This document shows, piece after piece, positions 25,737-36,332 of a stretch of 55,081 nucleotides of DNA (position 1 is its first letter; the number at the start of each line of letters is the position of its first letter). The translations under genes and the position numbers were made by a program. The stretch comes from Burkholderiaceae bacterium (lineage in GTDB: Bacteria; Pseudomonadota; Gammaproteobacteria; Burkholderiales; Burkholderiaceae_C). The stretch is from contig SCQQ01000058.1 in assembly GCA_004299095.1 (NCBI GenBank), forward strand, positions 1 to 55,081, read 5' to 3'. A model generated the notes under the pieces. That model had not been told where the DNA came from. It ran no database searches and saw only the letters and a program-made list of their open reading frames with translations.

Positions 25737-26330
25737 TCTCCGCTTTTTACCGAGTCGGCACTCGAGATTGTTCACGATGGCGAGGGCGGTATCGTCTATC
25801 ACCCGGCCTGCGTGGCGACAGACCGAGCCGCGCGCTGGTTTGCCGAGCTGATGGCGGTCATTCCCTGGCGCAGTTTGCGTCGGCCAATGTACGACCGCGT
25901 GGTCGACGTTCCGCGCCTGGTGGCCAGCATCGTGCTGCACGACCCCACGCGGCCAGCCTGCATCGATCGCGCGCTCGCCGCGCTGCACGGCGTGGCACCC
26001 GCGCCCTACAACCGCGTGGGCCTCAATTTGTACCGCGACGGCCGCGACAGCGTGGCGCCACACGGCGACCGCGATGCCGATCTGGTGCCCGGCTGGCCGA
26101 TTGCCATCCTGTCACTGGGGGCAGCGCGCGACATGGTGATTCGCGCCAGAGGCAGTACCCATAGCCAGCGCATCACGCTGCAGCCGGGAAGCGTGCTGGT
26201 GATGAGCCATGCCTGCCAGAGCACGCACGAGCACGCCATTCCGAAGTGCCGCGATGGCTGTGGGCCGCGCATCAGCCTGGCCTTCCGCGTGCGCCGGCGC
26301 TTGCTCGAAGGCGACTGCATAAAGCCGTGA
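25725..26330 (+). CDS. AlkB-like Fe(II)/2-oxoglutarate dioxygenase
   Basis: A 201-residue protein of the AlkB family, which oxidatively removes alkyl groups from damaged bases. The iron ligands are His113 and Asp115 (VAPHGDRDAD) and His170 (THEHAIPK). The 2-oxoglutarate-binding arginines are Arg182 and Arg188 in GPRISLAFR. The substrate-side block YNRVGLNLYRDGRDS is also typical. The start is the ATG inside the LexA box: no other ATG, GTG or TTG occurs in frame before residue 30, which would remove part of the fold. Control by LexA makes it an SOS gene. It converges on mutS with 72 bases between stops. Confidence 0.92.
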   Translation: MHIQSPLFTESALEIVHDGEGGIVYHPACVATDRAARWFAELMAVIPWRSLRRPMYDRVVDVPRLVASIVLHDPTRPACIDRALAALHGVAPAPYNRVGLNLYRDGRDSVAPHGDRDADLVPGWPIAILSLGAARDMVIRARGSTHSQRITLQPGSVLVMSHACQSTHEHAIPKCRDGCGPRISLAFRVRRRLLEGDCIKP

Positions 26331-26402
26331 CGTCATGAATATGGCGGCATGCGTGCGCCGCGGACGTGTATCTGATTCAGTCGAGGTCAGCGTAAGCGCG
26401 CG

Positions 26403-29048
26403 TCAGTCATCGGCGCGCGCCATTTTCTTCAGCCGATACAGCGCATCCAGCGCTTCGCGCGGGCTCAGTTCGTCCGGCTCCAGGTTCTGCAACGCGGCCA
26501 GTGCAGGGTGCGGCAGAGCGTCCTGGGTCACGGGCGCCGCCGCGAACAGATCGGGCTGCGCCTGGTTGGCCAGCGCGCGCTGTTCCAGCCCTTCCAGCTC
26601 CTGGCGCGCATGATTGACCACGGCGATCGGTACGCCCGCGAGGCGCGCGACCTGAATGCCATAGCTGCGGCTGGCCGGACCCGGCTGCAACTCATGCAGA
26701 AAAACAACGTCGGCGCCGCTTTCCGCGGCGGCCACGTGCATGTTGAGCGCCGCGTGGTGCTTGGCCGGCAGCTCGGTCAGCTCGAAATAGTGTGTGGCAA
26801 ACAGCGTGAGTGCCTGCACTTTGTCGTGCAAATACGCCGCGATTGCCCACGCCAGCGCCAGGCCGTCGAAGGTGCTGGTGCCACGCCCGATTTCGTCCAT
26901 CAGCACCAGCGATTGGCGCGTGGCGCCGTGCAGGATTTGTGCAGCCTCGGTCATTTCCAGCATGAAGGTCGATTGCGCGTTGGCCAGGTCGTCGGCCGCG
27001 CCGATGCGGGTGTGGATGGCGTCGATCGGCCCGAGACGACAGCTTTGCGCCGGGACGTGACTGCCCATGCTGGCCAGCAGCACGATCAGCGCCACTTGCC
27101 GCATGTACGTGCTTTTGCCGCCCATGTTGGGGCCGGTGATGATCTGCATGCGTGCTTTCGGCCCGAGCACGGTGTCGTTGGCGATGAACGGCTGGTTCGT
27201 GGTTTCCTGCAAGCGCGCTTCGACCACGGGGTGGCGTCCGCCGCGGATCTCGATGCACGGCTCGGCCACGAATTCCGGCGCACACCAGCCCAGTGTGGTG
27301 GAGCGTTCGGCCAGCGCCGAAAGCGCATCGAAGGTGGCCAGCGCGTGCGCAAAGCGCGTGAGCACCGCGATGTACGGTTGCAATTGCTGCAGCAATTGGT
27401 CGTACAGCACTTTCTCGCGCGCCAGACCGCGTTCCTGCGCCGACAGCGCCTTGTCCTCGAACGCCTTGAGTTCAGGCGTGATGAAGCGCTCGGCGTTCTT
27501 CAGCGTTTGCCGCCGGCGATAGTCATCGGGAACCTTGTCGGCTTGCGCTTTGCTCACTTCGATGTAGAAGCCGTGCACCCGGTTGAATTGCACGCGCAAC
27601 GTGGCGATCCCGCTGCGTGCGCGCTCGCGGGTTTCGAGCTCCAGCAGGAAGGAATCGCAGTGCTCGCCCAAGGTGCGCAACTCATCCAGTTCGGGGTCAA
27701 AGCCCGCCGCGATCACGCCGCCTTCGCGGATCAGCGCCGCGGGCTCTTCCAGCAGCGCGGCTTGCAGCAGGCCGACCACGTCGGCCGGCGGTTCCAGGTC
27801 GCGTGCCAGTTGCTGCAAGAGATCAGGTTCAGCGCGCCCGGCCAGTGCTTGCAGCTCGGGTTTCTGCAATGCGTGGCGCAGGGCCACCAGTTCGCGCGGG
27901 TTGACGCGCTGCAGCGCGATGCGGGCAGTGATGCGCTCGACGTCACTGGTGCCCTTGAGTGCCGTGCGTGCCGGCTCCCACAGGCTTGCGCCGCACAACG
28001 CGCCGATGGCCGCGAGGCGTGCCTTGGCTTCATCGCGGTTGCGCTTGGGACCTTGCAGCCAGTCCTTCAACAAGCGGCTGCCCATGCCGGTTTTGCAGGT
28101 GTCGATCAGCGAGAACAGCGTGGGTGCGTCTTCGCCGCGCAGCGTGCGCGTGAGCTCCAGGTTGCGCCGCGTGCTGGCGGGCAGGTCGATCCGTTCTCCG
28201 GCGCGCTCCACCACCAGATCGCCCGCGTGGCCGAGGGCGCGGCCTTGCGTGTGTTCCACGTAGGCCAGCAGCGCGGCGGCTGCGGCGTGCGCAATCTGCA
28301 GGTCTTCAGCGTTCCATGACGTGAGGCTCGCCGCGCGCATGTGCCCGAGCAACTGGGCGCGCCCGCGTCCCGCATCGAACTGGAATGCCGGTCGGTGGGT
28401 GAGCGTGACTTGGCCTGCACCGCTGGCACGCCAATCACCCAGCTCCTTTTCCAACCCCGTTGGCGCTTCTTGTGAAAACAGCACTTCGCTCGGGCCCACC
28501 CGATCCAGCCATGCGGGCAGCTCGTCGCTCTCGCATTCGGCCAGGTGGATCGTGCCCTGCGTGACCGCAAGCCACGCCAATCCCGTCTGATGGCGCGCGC
28601 CGGGATGAATGGCGAGCAGGGTGGATTCGCTTTTCTCCGGCAGCAGTTCGCTGTCGGTGAGCGTCCCGGGCGTGACCACGCGCACCACCTTGCGCTCCAT
28701 CGGACCCTTGATGCTGCCAGGATCGCCGAGCTGCTCGCAAATCGCCACCGATTCGCCCAGCTTGACCAGCCGCGCCAAGTAACTGTCGACCGCATGAAAC
28801 GGCACGCCCGCCATGGGAACGGGGGCGCCGGCCGACTGGCCGCGCGACGTGAGCGTGATGTTCAGCAGCTCAGCGCCTTTTTCCGCGTCGCCGTAGAACA
28901 TCTCGTAGAAGTCGCCCATGCGATAGAACAGCAGGGTGTCGGGAAACTCCGCTTTCAGGCGCAGGTACTGCACCATCATGGGGGTGTGCTCGGGTGCCGC
29001 CGCATCCGGGCGCCGAGAGGTGGCCTCGACGGGTTGTTCGGTGCTCAT
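26403..29048 (-). CDS. mutS: DNA mismatch repair protein MutS
   Basis: An 881-residue, full-length MutS that recognises mismatches and starts methyl-directed or nick-directed repair. The mismatch-reading motif is GDFYEMF with Phe47 and Glu49. The ATPase domain near the C-terminus has [13 protein letters not shown] (Walker A), [16 protein letters not shown] (Walker B) and the ATHYFELT block. The C-terminal [19 protein letters not shown] tetramer/dimer helix is intact. The family start sequence ([16 protein letters not shown]) lies near residue 21, so the first 20 residues are a short extension. It stands 52 bases after the trans-sulfuration gene on the same strand. Confidence 0.98.
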   Translation of the reverse strand: MSTEQPVEATSRRPDAAAPEHTPMMVQYLRLKAEFPDTLLFYRMGDFYEMFYGDAEKGAELLNITLTSRGQSAGAPVPMAGVPFHAVDSYLARLVKLGESVAICEQLGDPGSIKGPMERKVVRVVTPGTLTDSELLPEKSESTLLAIHPGARHQTGLAWLAVTQGTIHLAECESDELPAWLDRVGPSEVLFSQEAPTGLEKELGDWRASGAGQVTLTHRPAFQFDAGRGRAQLLGHMRAASLTSWNAEDLQIAHAAAAALLAYVEHTQGRALGHAGDLVVERAGERIDLPASTRRNLELTRTLRGEDAPTLFSLIDTCKTGMGSRLLKDWLQGPKRNRDEAKARLAAIGALCGASLWEPARTALKGTSDVERITARIALQRVNPRELVALRHALQKPELQALAGRAEPDLLQQLARDLEPPADVVGLLQAALLEEPAALIREGGVIAAGFDPELDELRTLGEHCDSFLLELETRERARSGIATLRVQFNRVHGFYIEVSKAQADKVPDDYRRRQTLKNAERFITPELKAFEDKALSAQERGLAREKVLYDQLLQQLQPYIAVLTRFAHALATFDALSALAERSTTLGWCAPEFVAEPCIEIRGGRHPVVEARLQETTNQPFIANDTVLGPKARMQIITGPNMGGKSTYMRQVALIVLLASMGSHVPAQSCRLGPIDAIHTRIGAADDLANAQSTFMLEMTEAAQILHGATRQSLVLMDEIGRGTSTFDGLALAWAIAAYLHDKVQALTLFATHYFELTELPAKHHAALNMHVAAAESGADVVFLHELQPGPASRSYGIQVARLAGVPIAVVNHARQELEGLEQRALANQAQPDLFAAAPVTQDALPHPALAALQNLEPDELSPREALDALYRLKKMARADD

Positions 29049-29100
29049 GACGTGTTCAGGCCGCGCGATTCCGCATGCGTCGCGGACAGCGCCTCGATGT

Positions 29101-30276
29101 CTACCGCAGCGCTTGCGTCAAGTCGGCCACCAGATCGGCCGCATCTTCCAGGCCGCACGAAAGCCGCACCAGACCATCGGAAATGCCGCGCCGCGCGCGT
29201 TCTTCCGGCGACAGACCATGGTGGCTGGTGGTGACGGGCTGGGTCACCAGGCTTTCCACGCCACCCAGGCTGGGTGCCAGGGCGATCAGCTTGAGCCGAT
29301 CGACCACGGCGGCGGTGGCCTTGGCATCGCCATCGACCACGAAGCTCAACATGCCGCCAAAACCGTGCATTTGCTTGCGGGCGAGGGCATGCGTGGGGAA
29401 ATCGGTCAGGCCGGGGTAGTTCACCTGCTTGATCCGAGGGTGTTCTGCCAGGAATTCCGCCACGGCCTGCGCATTGGCGTTTTGCTGACGCACGCGCACC
29501 GTGAGGGTGCGCAGGCTGCGCGCCAGCAAGAACGCGACTTGCGGTGCCATGATGAGACCCAGGTTCTTGCGCCATTCGGCAATCGGCGCCAGATGCGCGT
29601 TCGAACCCATGACCGCACCGCCGGTCAGGTCGCTGTGGCCGCCCAGGTATTTGGTGGCGCTGTGGATCACGATGTCGGCGCCCAGCGTGAGCGGCTGCTG
29701 GTTCACGGGCGAACCGAAGGTGCTGTCGACCACGCTGAGCGCGCCGTGCGCGTGCGCCACTTCGGAAATGGCGGCGATGTCCATCACTTCCATGTTTGGA
29801 TTGGTGGGCGTTTCGAAATAAACCAGGCGCGTGCGCGGCGTGATCGCGGCGCCGAGCCGGTCGAACTCGCTGCTCAGCAGGAACGTGGTCTGGATGCCCA
29901 GGTCGCGCAGGTTGCTGCCGAGCAGTTCGAACGTGCCGCCGTAAACGTCGCCGAAACAGACGATGTGGTCGCCGCTCTTGCAGTACGCCAGCAGCGTGGT
30001 CGAAATGGCGGCAATGCCGGCGCCGAAGACCAACGCGCTTTCAGCGCCTTCCAGCAGCGCCAGCTTCCTTTCCACCGCATGAATGGTCGGGTTCATGCCG
30101 TAGCGCGTGTACAGATTGCCTGGCGTGCGCTGGTCGATAGTGTCCAGCAGTGCTTGCGTGGACGGAAAACCGAAAGTGCTCTGGTCGTACAGCGGCGTGG
30201 TAAGCGCCCCTTCGGCGTCGCGCGTCTCGCCGCCGTGGACGCACAGAGTCGAAAGTCCGGAAGTGGATGGTTGCAT
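29101..30276 (-). CDS. Cys/Met metabolism PLP enzyme (trans-sulfuration family)
   Basis: A 391-residue PLP enzyme of the cystathionine gamma-synthase/beta-lyase/gamma-lyase group. The PLP lysine is Lys209 in [12 protein letters not shown]. Other family blocks are [47 protein letters not shown] and, near the end, [12 protein letters not shown] and [15 protein letters not shown]. These residues do not separate cystathionine synthase, lyase and O-succinylhomoserine sulfhydrylase, so the exact reaction is open. It runs in the same direction as mutS, 52 bases upstream of it, and has no sulfur-pathway neighbours. Confidence 0.9.
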   Translation of the reverse strand: MQPSTSGLSTLCVHGGETRDAEGALTTPLYDQSTFGFPSTQALLDTIDQRTPGNLYTRYGMNPTIHAVERKLALLEGAESALVFGAGIAAISTTLLAYCKSGDHIVCFGDVYGGTFELLGSNLRDLGIQTTFLLSSEFDRLGAAITPRTRLVYFETPTNPNMEVMDIAAISEVAHAHGALSVVDSTFGSPVNQQPLTLGADIVIHSATKYLGGHSDLTGGAVMGSNAHLAPIAEWRKNLGLIMAPQVAFLLARSLRTLTVRVRQQNANAQAVAEFLAEHPRIKQVNYPGLTDFPTHALARKQMHGFGGMLSFVVDGDAKATAAVVDRLKLIALAPSLGGVESLVTQPVTTSHHGLSPEERARRGISDGLVRLSCGLEDAADLVADLTQALR

Positions 30277-30471
30277 GGTGGATCGTGATGGAGTCGCGCT
30301 GTGGTGCAGCGCCGCGGGGCTGGAACGCGCCGCCTGGCTGCAGCGCCCGATAGCATAGCGCGCCGGGTTTCTTCACCCCGCATGAGAGGAAGTCGCCGCT
30401 GTCCTGGCTGTCCTCGGCAGCTTGCGATACGCGCGCCCGCAAAATCCCGGCGTTACGCCGCGCGCCGCGGG

Positions 30472-31119
30472 CTACGCCACCGGCTTTTGCGCCACTGCCA
30501 GGAAAATCGAGTACGGCTGCGTGCTGCCGTCTTCCTTCTCGCGTTGCACCGTGTGCGCGGTGGAGAAAGTGATCTCCGTGAAGCCGGCGTCCCGCAGCCA
30601 CCGGCCGAAGGTCTCGCGGTCGAACCCATGGTGCATCACGCCCTTGACGTCGGCGCTGTGGAAATGGCCGTCTTCGGTATCCAGGTCGGCCAGCGCCACG
30701 CGGCCGCCCGGCACCAGATGTTGCGCCAGTTTCTTCAGCAAGCCGGCAACGTCACCCACGTGGTGCAGCGTCAGGGCGCTGCAAATCACGTCGTATTCGA
30801 GATTGGGCAATTGCTCGACAACGTTGCCTTCGATGATCTCGACGTTGTGCAGGCCTTTGCGCTCGCACTTCTGCCGCAGCACGGCCAGCATGCCGGCCGA
30901 GCCGTCCAGCGCCGTCAGATGCGCCACTTTGGGCGCCAGCAACAGCGTCGCGAGCCCAGTTCCCGCGCCGAATTCAAGCACGCGCTCGCTGCCGTCCGGA
31001 TCGAGCGCCGTGCGTATCGCCCGGCCCACTTTCTGTCCCATGAGCACGCGCTGCGGATTGGCGTCCCAGTCGTTGGCGATGTGGTTGAAACGCTCGACGT
31101 TGTCGTGGTGGTTGTCCAT
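30472..31119 (-). CDS. Class I SAM-dependent methyltransferase
   Basis: A 215-residue soluble methyltransferase. Motif I is VLEFGAGTGLAT, motif II is LTALDGSAGML, and the post-motifs CSALTLHHVGD, LVPGGRVALADLD and GFDRETFGRWLRDAGF are typical of Methyltransf_11/25 proteins. ATG 31119 was preferred to the in-frame GTG three codons upstream. The substrate is not recognisable; the resemblance to ubiquinone/tellurite-type small-molecule methyltransferases is general only. It is followed by a 195-base gap with no visible feature, and preceded by 99 bases after the FUSC stop. Confidence 0.87.
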   Translation of the reverse strand: MDNHHDNVERFNHIANDWDANPQRVLMGQKVGRAIRTALDPDGSERVLEFGAGTGLATLLLAPKVAHLTALDGSAGMLAVLRQKCERKGLHNVEIIEGNVVEQLPNLEYDVICSALTLHHVGDVAGLLKKLAQHLVPGGRVALADLDTEDGHFHSADVKGVMHHGFDRETFGRWLRDAGFTEITFSTAHTVQREKEDGSTQPYSIFLAVAQKPVA

Positions 31120-31218
31120 GGCGGCCACTCTACGCGCACTGGGACGCGGTTGTGGCCCGCGGCAGGCAAAACCTCGACCCGCGGCGGGGGCGTCGCGACC
31201 GGCGCCTCCGGCGCGCGC

Positions 31219-33501
31219 TCACGGTTGCGGCACGAGCGGCGTGGCGTCGCGCCCGGTGGGCTGGGAAGGTGGTTGCGGCTCGTCCCGCGGCGTCCGCAAT
31301 TGCGCCAGCACCCGCTCGGCATCTGAACGCAGCGCCCCCGCCAGTTGCACGGCCAGGGCCAGGCGGCGCAGCAGCCACGGACTGGAATCGGGCACCATGG
31401 GATCGGGCAAATCTTCCGGAATGGCGGACAGGTGAGCGGTTTCGTCTGCCGCTTCGGCAGTCGCCGGGGCCGTCTCTGCGGGTTGTGAGAGATCCAGCGT
31501 GCGGCTGATTTGCAGCGCCGCGCCGGCGGTCGGCCCTTCGATCACCGCAAGATCGAGCCGCTCGCGGCGCAACAGCAGCAGCGACTGGATCGCGCTCAAC
31601 TGGCCCAGGAGTTGAAAGCCATGCGCTTGCAGTTGCTTCAGGTCATCCAGCGGCGGCTGCACCGCGCGCGGCTCGACCGGCGCGCGGCCGATGGCTTGCA
31701 CCAGCGCCGACAGCGCGTCGTAGGCTTCGCGCCGTGCCAGGCGCCAGGCCAGTTCGGGTTGCGCCGTGATCTCGTCCAGCGCGGCCAGCGCCAGCGAGCG
31801 CTCTGCGTGTCGGGCGGCGGCTTTGCAAACGCGTTGCACGCGCCCGATCATCTGGTCGCGTTCCCACGACGGCAAAACATAGGAAAACGCCCAGGCGATC
31901 GCGGCCCCCAGCAGCGTGTCGCCCACGCGGTCGGCAAAATCGAACGCCGGGTGGCCGCTGGCGTGCAGCAGGTTGGCGAGCACCAGGCCCAGGACCGAAC
32001 CGGCCATCGCCGTCACCAGGTAGCGGCGTGCGACGAACGCGTGTGCCACCCCCTGCGCCACGATCACCACGACCAGCAGCAGGACCACCGGCGGCTGCGA
32101 CGCCAGGAGCAGGGCGGCCAGCAAGCTGCCAACGAGCGTTCCGAGAACGCGCAGATTGCGCCGCTCCAGCGTTTGCGCCAGGTTGCCGCGCAGCACCACG
32201 ACGATGGTGATGAGCACCCAGTAATCACGCGATCCCCACGGAATGAAGAGGGCAATGGCATAGCCCGCGCCGATGGCGAGTGCGGCGCGCAACGCATGGC
32301 GCATGACCGGCTGACGCCAATGCCAGAGGCGCAGCAACGGTTGCAGCGACCAGTACGTCGGGCTCACGAACAAATGCCAACTGGTGCGCACGGCCGACAA
32401 ATCGGGCTCCGTGTCGCCGCGCGCCAGTGCCGCGAGCTGGCAGGCATCCCGGTTCTGGTCGGAAAAGCGCGTGGTCGCGCTGCGAATCAACGCGGCCTGG
32501 TTGCGCGTGGCCTGCTCGGTCGCCTCGGGATTGATCCCGCTTTGCGCCCGGATGCGCAGGGCTTCCAGCGCCGGGCCGTGGTCCTGCGCCGGCGCCGGTT
32601 TGCGTCCCAGCAGCAGGCTGTCGGCCACGCGCGCGACGTCGTCCGCCATCGCCTGCAGCAGGGCGCCGAAGCGTTGCAGCACATCGGCTGGTCTGCTTTC
32701 CGCGTGACCCAGGCCGAGCTCGCCCACGATCACGTGGTCGCGCATTTCCAGCGCCACCATCAACATGCCGGCCAGCCGTTGTCGCCGGCGCGTGTTCGGG
32801 CGCTCCAGGATCAGGTCGCGCGCCTGCTGCATCTGATCGGCCAACGCCGCCTGCCGTTTCAGTTCCGTACCGTCTGGGTCGGTCACGCCTGCAGTCAGCC
32901 GCAGCGCGTGCGTGCGCATCAGCGCTGCGATGCTGAACAGCAAATCGGCCATGGCCTGCGCCCGGTAGCGCCGGTTCAGGATCCGGCCCGACGCGGTGGC
33001 GTACAGCACATAGAGGAACGCGCCCAGCGCGCAACCGACGGTGCGCAGCAGTGCCTCGTGAATGCTGGTGGCGGGCAGCGGCGCCATGGCCAGCAGCATG
33101 GCAAACATGGCCGCGGCCGCGATCGGCATACCGCGCCGCCCCCAGGCGGTGGCGAGGAAAGCGACGAACGTGGCGGGCACCAGGAACAGGCCCAATTCGA
33201 TCGGATACGGCCGGAGCAACTGGACCACGAGAAAGAGCGGCAGCCCCAGAAGGGGCGCGGCGATCAAATAGCCAAAATGGCCGCGCGTCGGCCGCACGTT
33301 GTCGGGCAGGAGCGCGATGATGGCGCCGACGCTGGCGTTGACGGCCACGGTCTCGCCGAAAGCCAGGTGCGTGCAGGCCGCGACCAGGAAGAAGCCGAAC
33401 GTGGCCGACACGCCGTTGAGCACGTAATCGCTCAACAGTACGCGCCGGAGCGCTGCCGCTCGGGCGGCGAACGGCCACTTCCAATCGCTGTCGTTTTCCA
33501 T
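31219..33501 (-). CDS. FUSC-family inner-membrane exporter (YccS/AaeB-like)
   Basis: A 760-residue membrane protein with two blocks of transmembrane helices (about residues 25-175 and 390-540) separated and followed by cytoplasmic helical domains, the usual FUSC architecture. The second block has DYWVLITIVVVLRGNLAQTLERR and GTLVGSLLAALLL, which are typical of the fusaric acid resistance / aromatic acid exporter group. The start ATG 33501 (MENDSDWKWPF) follows GGAAG; the longer open frame upstream is unlikely. Substrates are probably aromatic acids, but no periplasmic adaptor gene (AaeA-like) is next to it, so the system may be incomplete or act alone. Confidence 0.87.
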   Translation of the reverse strand: MENDSDWKWPFAARAAALRRVLLSDYVLNGVSATFGFFLVAACTHLAFGETVAVNASVGAIIALLPDNVRPTRGHFGYLIAAPLLGLPLFLVVQLLRPYPIELGLFLVPATFVAFLATAWGRRGMPIAAAAMFAMLLAMAPLPATSIHEALLRTVGCALGAFLYVLYATASGRILNRRYRAQAMADLLFSIAALMRTHALRLTAGVTDPDGTELKRQAALADQMQQARDLILERPNTRRRQRLAGMLMVALEMRDHVIVGELGLGHAESRPADVLQRFGALLQAMADDVARVADSLLLGRKPAPAQDHGPALEALRIRAQSGINPEATEQATRNQAALIRSATTRFSDQNRDACQLAALARGDTEPDLSAVRTSWHLFVSPTYWSLQPLLRLWHWRQPVMRHALRAALAIGAGYAIALFIPWGSRDYWVLITIVVVLRGNLAQTLERRNLRVLGTLVGSLLAALLLASQPPVVLLLVVVIVAQGVAHAFVARRYLVTAMAGSVLGLVLANLLHASGHPAFDFADRVGDTLLGAAIAWAFSYVLPSWERDQMIGRVQRVCKAAARHAERSLALAALDEITAQPELAWRLARREAYDALSALVQAIGRAPVEPRAVQPPLDDLKQLQAHGFQLLGQLSAIQSLLLLRRERLDLAVIEGPTAGAALQISRTLDLSQPAETAPATAEAADETAHLSAIPEDLPDPMVPDSSPWLLRRLALAVQLAGALRSDAERVLAQLRTPRDEPQPPSQPTGRDATPLVPQP

Positions 33502-33671
33502 GGGGATTCGTTCTTCCGGCCCGGCTGGCCCGGGCACATCCACGCGGCGCGCCGGCCATGTGGCCGCGTTGCCCGGCATTCTGGCAGAGGGCCCGCGGGC
33601 TTTCGTCACGGGTACCCGGTTGCCAGCGCCTTGGCGTAAAGTGAATCCGGCCCTTGGATGCAAAGCAAACC

Positions 33672-34439
33672 ATGCGTGTTTTTTCCCATACCTGCTCCAA
33701 CACCGAAATCGTGTGCGCGCTGGGCTGCGCGGCGATGCTGGTGGGCGTGGACAAAGACAGCGACTGGCCACCCGAGGTGGTGGCGCCATTGCCCAAACCG
33801 GGGCGCGACCTCGACCTGGACGCCGATGCGGTCAGGGCGCTCAAACCCGACCTGGTATTGACTTCGCTCACGGTGCCGGGGCACGAACGGGTGGTTGCTG
33901 CGCTTGAGGCCGACGGCCTGAAAACGCTGGTGTGCGATCCGACCTCGCTCGCCGACGTTTATGACGACATCCAGCGCATCGCCGAGGCACTGGGCGTGCC
34001 CGAGCGCGGCCGGGAGCTGGCGGCTTCGATGGAGCGTGCGATGCCGGCCGTCGAACCCCGCGGCAAGCGGCCGGCCGTGCTGGTGGAATGGTGGCCCAAG
34101 CCGGTGATCGCCCCTGGCCGCCAGTCGTGGGTGACGGATTTGATCTGGCGTGCCGGCGGACGCAACCCGTGGGGCGAAGAGGCCGTGAAGAGCCGGCCCG
34201 TGACGACCGGGCAGGTCTGTGCCGCGGCGCCCGACGCGGTGGTCATGAGCTGGTGCGGCGTGAAAGTCGAAAAGTACCGCGCCAGCCTGGTGAGTGCACG
34301 CGAGGGCTGGGAGCGGATTCCTGCGCTGGTGGCGAGTCGCATTTACCCCATCAGCGAGCAGTTCATGGGCCGTCCCGGGCCGCGGCTGGTGGCGGGCTAC
34401 CGGGCGTTGCGCGAGATCATCGCGGCCATCGAGTCGTAG
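33672..34439 (+). CDS. BtuF/FecB-like substrate-binding domain protein without signal peptide
   Basis: A 255-residue protein with the bilobal fold of cobalamin/ferric-siderophore binding proteins: it opens MRVFSHTCSNTEIVCALG, then LVGVDKDSDWPPEV, ALKPDLVLTSLTVPGHERVV and, in the second lobe, GRQSWVTDLIWRAGGRN. In the usual family a leader peptide directs the protein to the periplasm; here none is visible from any start (TTG 33654 or ATG 33672). No transporter permease or ATPase is nearby. It may be a cytosolic binding protein, for example for cobalamin. Its promoter must lie in the 170-base space shared with the FUSC gene. Confidence 0.82.
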   Translation: MRVFSHTCSNTEIVCALGCAAMLVGVDKDSDWPPEVVAPLPKPGRDLDLDADAVRALKPDLVLTSLTVPGHERVVAALEADGLKTLVCDPTSLADVYDDIQRIAEALGVPERGRELAASMERAMPAVEPRGKRPAVLVEWWPKPVIAPGRQSWVTDLIWRAGGRNPWGEEAVKSRPVTTGQVCAAAPDAVVMSWCGVKVEKYRASLVSAREGWERIPALVASRIYPISEQFMGRPGPRLVAGYRALREIIAAIES

Positions 34440-34578
34440 CCGCGCGGCTGGACGCGCGTTCGACGTTGATCGCGCTGCCGGATCGATCGCAGGTGCCACG
34501 GTAAGCGCGCCGCGATCACAACGGCGCCCGAGTTTCAGCCCCTCTGTGCAGCACGCACCGCCTTACTATCATCGATCC

Positions 34579-35145
34579 ATGAGCAAGGCATTCATGCGCG
34601 AATCCGACGGCGAGGAGGATGACGATGACGTCGTCCTGCCGCCGCTGCCCACTGGCGGCAAGAACTACATGACGCCGCAGGGCTACGCGCGCCTGCACGC
34701 CGAACTCATGGGCCTGATCGAAGACGAGCGCCCGAAAGTGGTCGAGACGGTCCATTGGGCCGCGAAAAACGGCGATCGCAGCGAAAACGGCGACTACATC
34801 TACGGCAAGAAACGCCTGCGTGAAATCGACCGGCGCATCCGCTTTTTGACCAAGCGGCTGGAAATCGCTGAAGTGACCGACCCGAGCCTGCACCACGGCG
34901 GCGATCAGGTCTTTTTTGGCGCCACGGTCACTTACGTGGACGACGAAGGCACTGAACGCACTGTCACCATCAAGGGCATCGACGAAGTCGAAATCGGCAC
35001 CGGCGACGTGAGCTGGATCAGCCCGATCGCGCGCGTGCTGCTGCGCTCGCACGTGGGCGATTCGCTGCAACTCCGAACCCCGGGCGGCGTTCAGGACATC
35101 GAGGTGCTGGAAGTCGCGTATCCGGGCCCCGACGACGGCGAATGA
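34579..35145 (+). CDS. greB: Transcription elongation factor GreB
   Basis: A 188-residue secondary-channel factor that stimulates RNA polymerase to cleave backtracked transcripts. After an acidic N-terminal tail (ESDGEEDDDD) the family signature GGKNYMTPQGYARLHAEL begins, followed by the coiled coil with the tip sequence AKNGDRSENGDYIYGKKRLREIDRR, where the acidic residues at the turn position the catalytic metal. The C-terminal FKBP-like domain includes GATVTYVDDEGTE and SPIARVLLRSHVGD. The acidic tail is longer than in E. coli GreB. The open frame extends upstream, but ATG 34579 fits the family. Confidence 0.95.
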   Translation: MSKAFMRESDGEEDDDDVVLPPLPTGGKNYMTPQGYARLHAELMGLIEDERPKVVETVHWAAKNGDRSENGDYIYGKKRLREIDRRIRFLTKRLEIAEVTDPSLHHGGDQVFFGATVTYVDDEGTERTVTIKGIDEVEIGTGDVSWISPIARVLLRSHVGDSLQLRTPGGVQDIEVLEVAYPGPDDGE

Positions 35146-35184
35146 ATCGGTTATTTCAGTCCGCCTTTTGGGGCCGTGAATTGC

Positions 35185-36207
35185 TCATGCATCCACGCGC
35201 AGCAAGGTCTTGATGGCGCGGCGTTCGTCCATCGCCCGGTAACCCTCGGCCACCTGCGCGATCGGCAGGACCAGATCGAAGACCTTGCCCGGCCGGATCG
35301 CGCCCTTGAGCACGCGATCCATCAGGTCGGGCAGGAAGCGGCGCACCGGCGCCGGGCCGCCCAGCATGCGGCGCTGTGCGCGAAACAGTTTCTGGCCGTC
35401 GAAGCTGACGCCGTGCGGCACGCCGACGTAGCCGATGGTGCCGCCGGGGCGGCAGACGCCCATGGCCTGGTCCATCGACTCGCCCATGCCGACGCATTCG
35501 AGCACCGATTCCGCGCCGACGCCGCCGGTCAGCTCCATGATGCGAGCGATGCCTTCCGTGCCGCGTTCGGCGACGATGTCGGTGGCGCCGAACGCGCGCG
35601 CAAGCCGTTGGCGATCGGCATGCCGGCTCATGATGATGATGCGCTCCGCCCCCATCTGGCTGGCGGCCAGGACGCCCATCAGCCCGACCGCACCGTCGCC
35701 CACGACGACCACCGTGCTGCCTGCGTGCACCTGTGCCGCGTCGGCCGCATACCAGCCGGTGCCGAGCACGTCGGAAGTGGCCAGCAGGTGCGGGATCATG
35801 GCTGCGTCCGGCAGGTCGGCGGTCGCCACCAGCGTGCCGTCGGCCAGCGGCACGCGGGCGTAGGGCGCCTGCGCGCCGGTCATGAAGCCACCCTGCTGGC
35901 AGGCGGACTGGAAGCCGAAGCGGCAGTGCGGGCAGGTGTTGTCGGACAGGCAGAAGGAGCCAACGACGAACTGGCCGGGTTTCACCGACGTGACCGCGCT
36001 GCCGACCTCGACCACCACGCCGCAATACTCGTGGCCCATGTGCAGCGGCGCGTTGATGTCGTTCAAGCCGCGGTACGGCCACAAGTCCGAGCCGCAGATA
36101 CAGGTGGCGGACAGCCGGATGATGGCATCCGTGGGCTGGACGATTTCGGGCTCCGGGACGTCTTCATAACGGACATCCCGAGGGCCGTAAAGAACGGTGG
36201 CTTTCAT
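35185..36207 (-). CDS. Zinc-dependent alcohol dehydrogenase family protein
   Basis: A 340-residue medium-chain dehydrogenase. Catalytic zinc ligands are Cys38 (CICGSD) and His59-Glu60 (MGHEYCG). The structural zinc lobe has four cysteines, Cys86, 92, 95 and 103 (CLSDNTCPHCRFGFQSAC). The Rossmann motif is VVVGDGAVGLMG, with MSRHADRQRL after it, suggesting NADP preference because a basic residue follows the second strand. The four leftward genes from 37982 to here are probably one operon, controlled by the divergent LysR regulator; this is the last gene, 125 bases after the aldo/keto reductase. The physiological alcohol or aldehyde is unknown. Confidence 0.92.
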   Translation of the reverse strand: MKATVLYGPRDVRYEDVPEPEIVQPTDAIIRLSATCICGSDLWPYRGLNDINAPLHMGHEYCGVVVEVGSAVTSVKPGQFVVGSFCLSDNTCPHCRFGFQSACQQGGFMTGAQAPYARVPLADGTLVATADLPDAAMIPHLLATSDVLGTGWYAADAAQVHAGSTVVVVGDGAVGLMGVLAASQMGAERIIIMSRHADRQRLARAFGATDIVAERGTEGIARIMELTGGVGAESVLECVGMGESMDQAMGVCRPGGTIGYVGVPHGVSFDGQKLFRAQRRMLGGPAPVRRFLPDLMDRVLKGAIRPGKVFDLVLPIAQVAEGYRAMDERRAIKTLLRVDA

Positions 36208-36332
36208 GTGTTTTCTCCTGTTGCGGTTGACTCACTGTTTTGGTTTTGCCATCACCCGGCATATGCGGTTTTCACCCTGCTCGGGATGGGCGTGCCGGTG
36301 GCGATGCTGTTGCCGGTTGGATGACGCGAACT

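Noticed and set aside
26508-28319. Plus-strand 603-residue frame opposite mutS
   Set aside because: It is an antisense frame without motifs. MutS is full length with all functional motifs.
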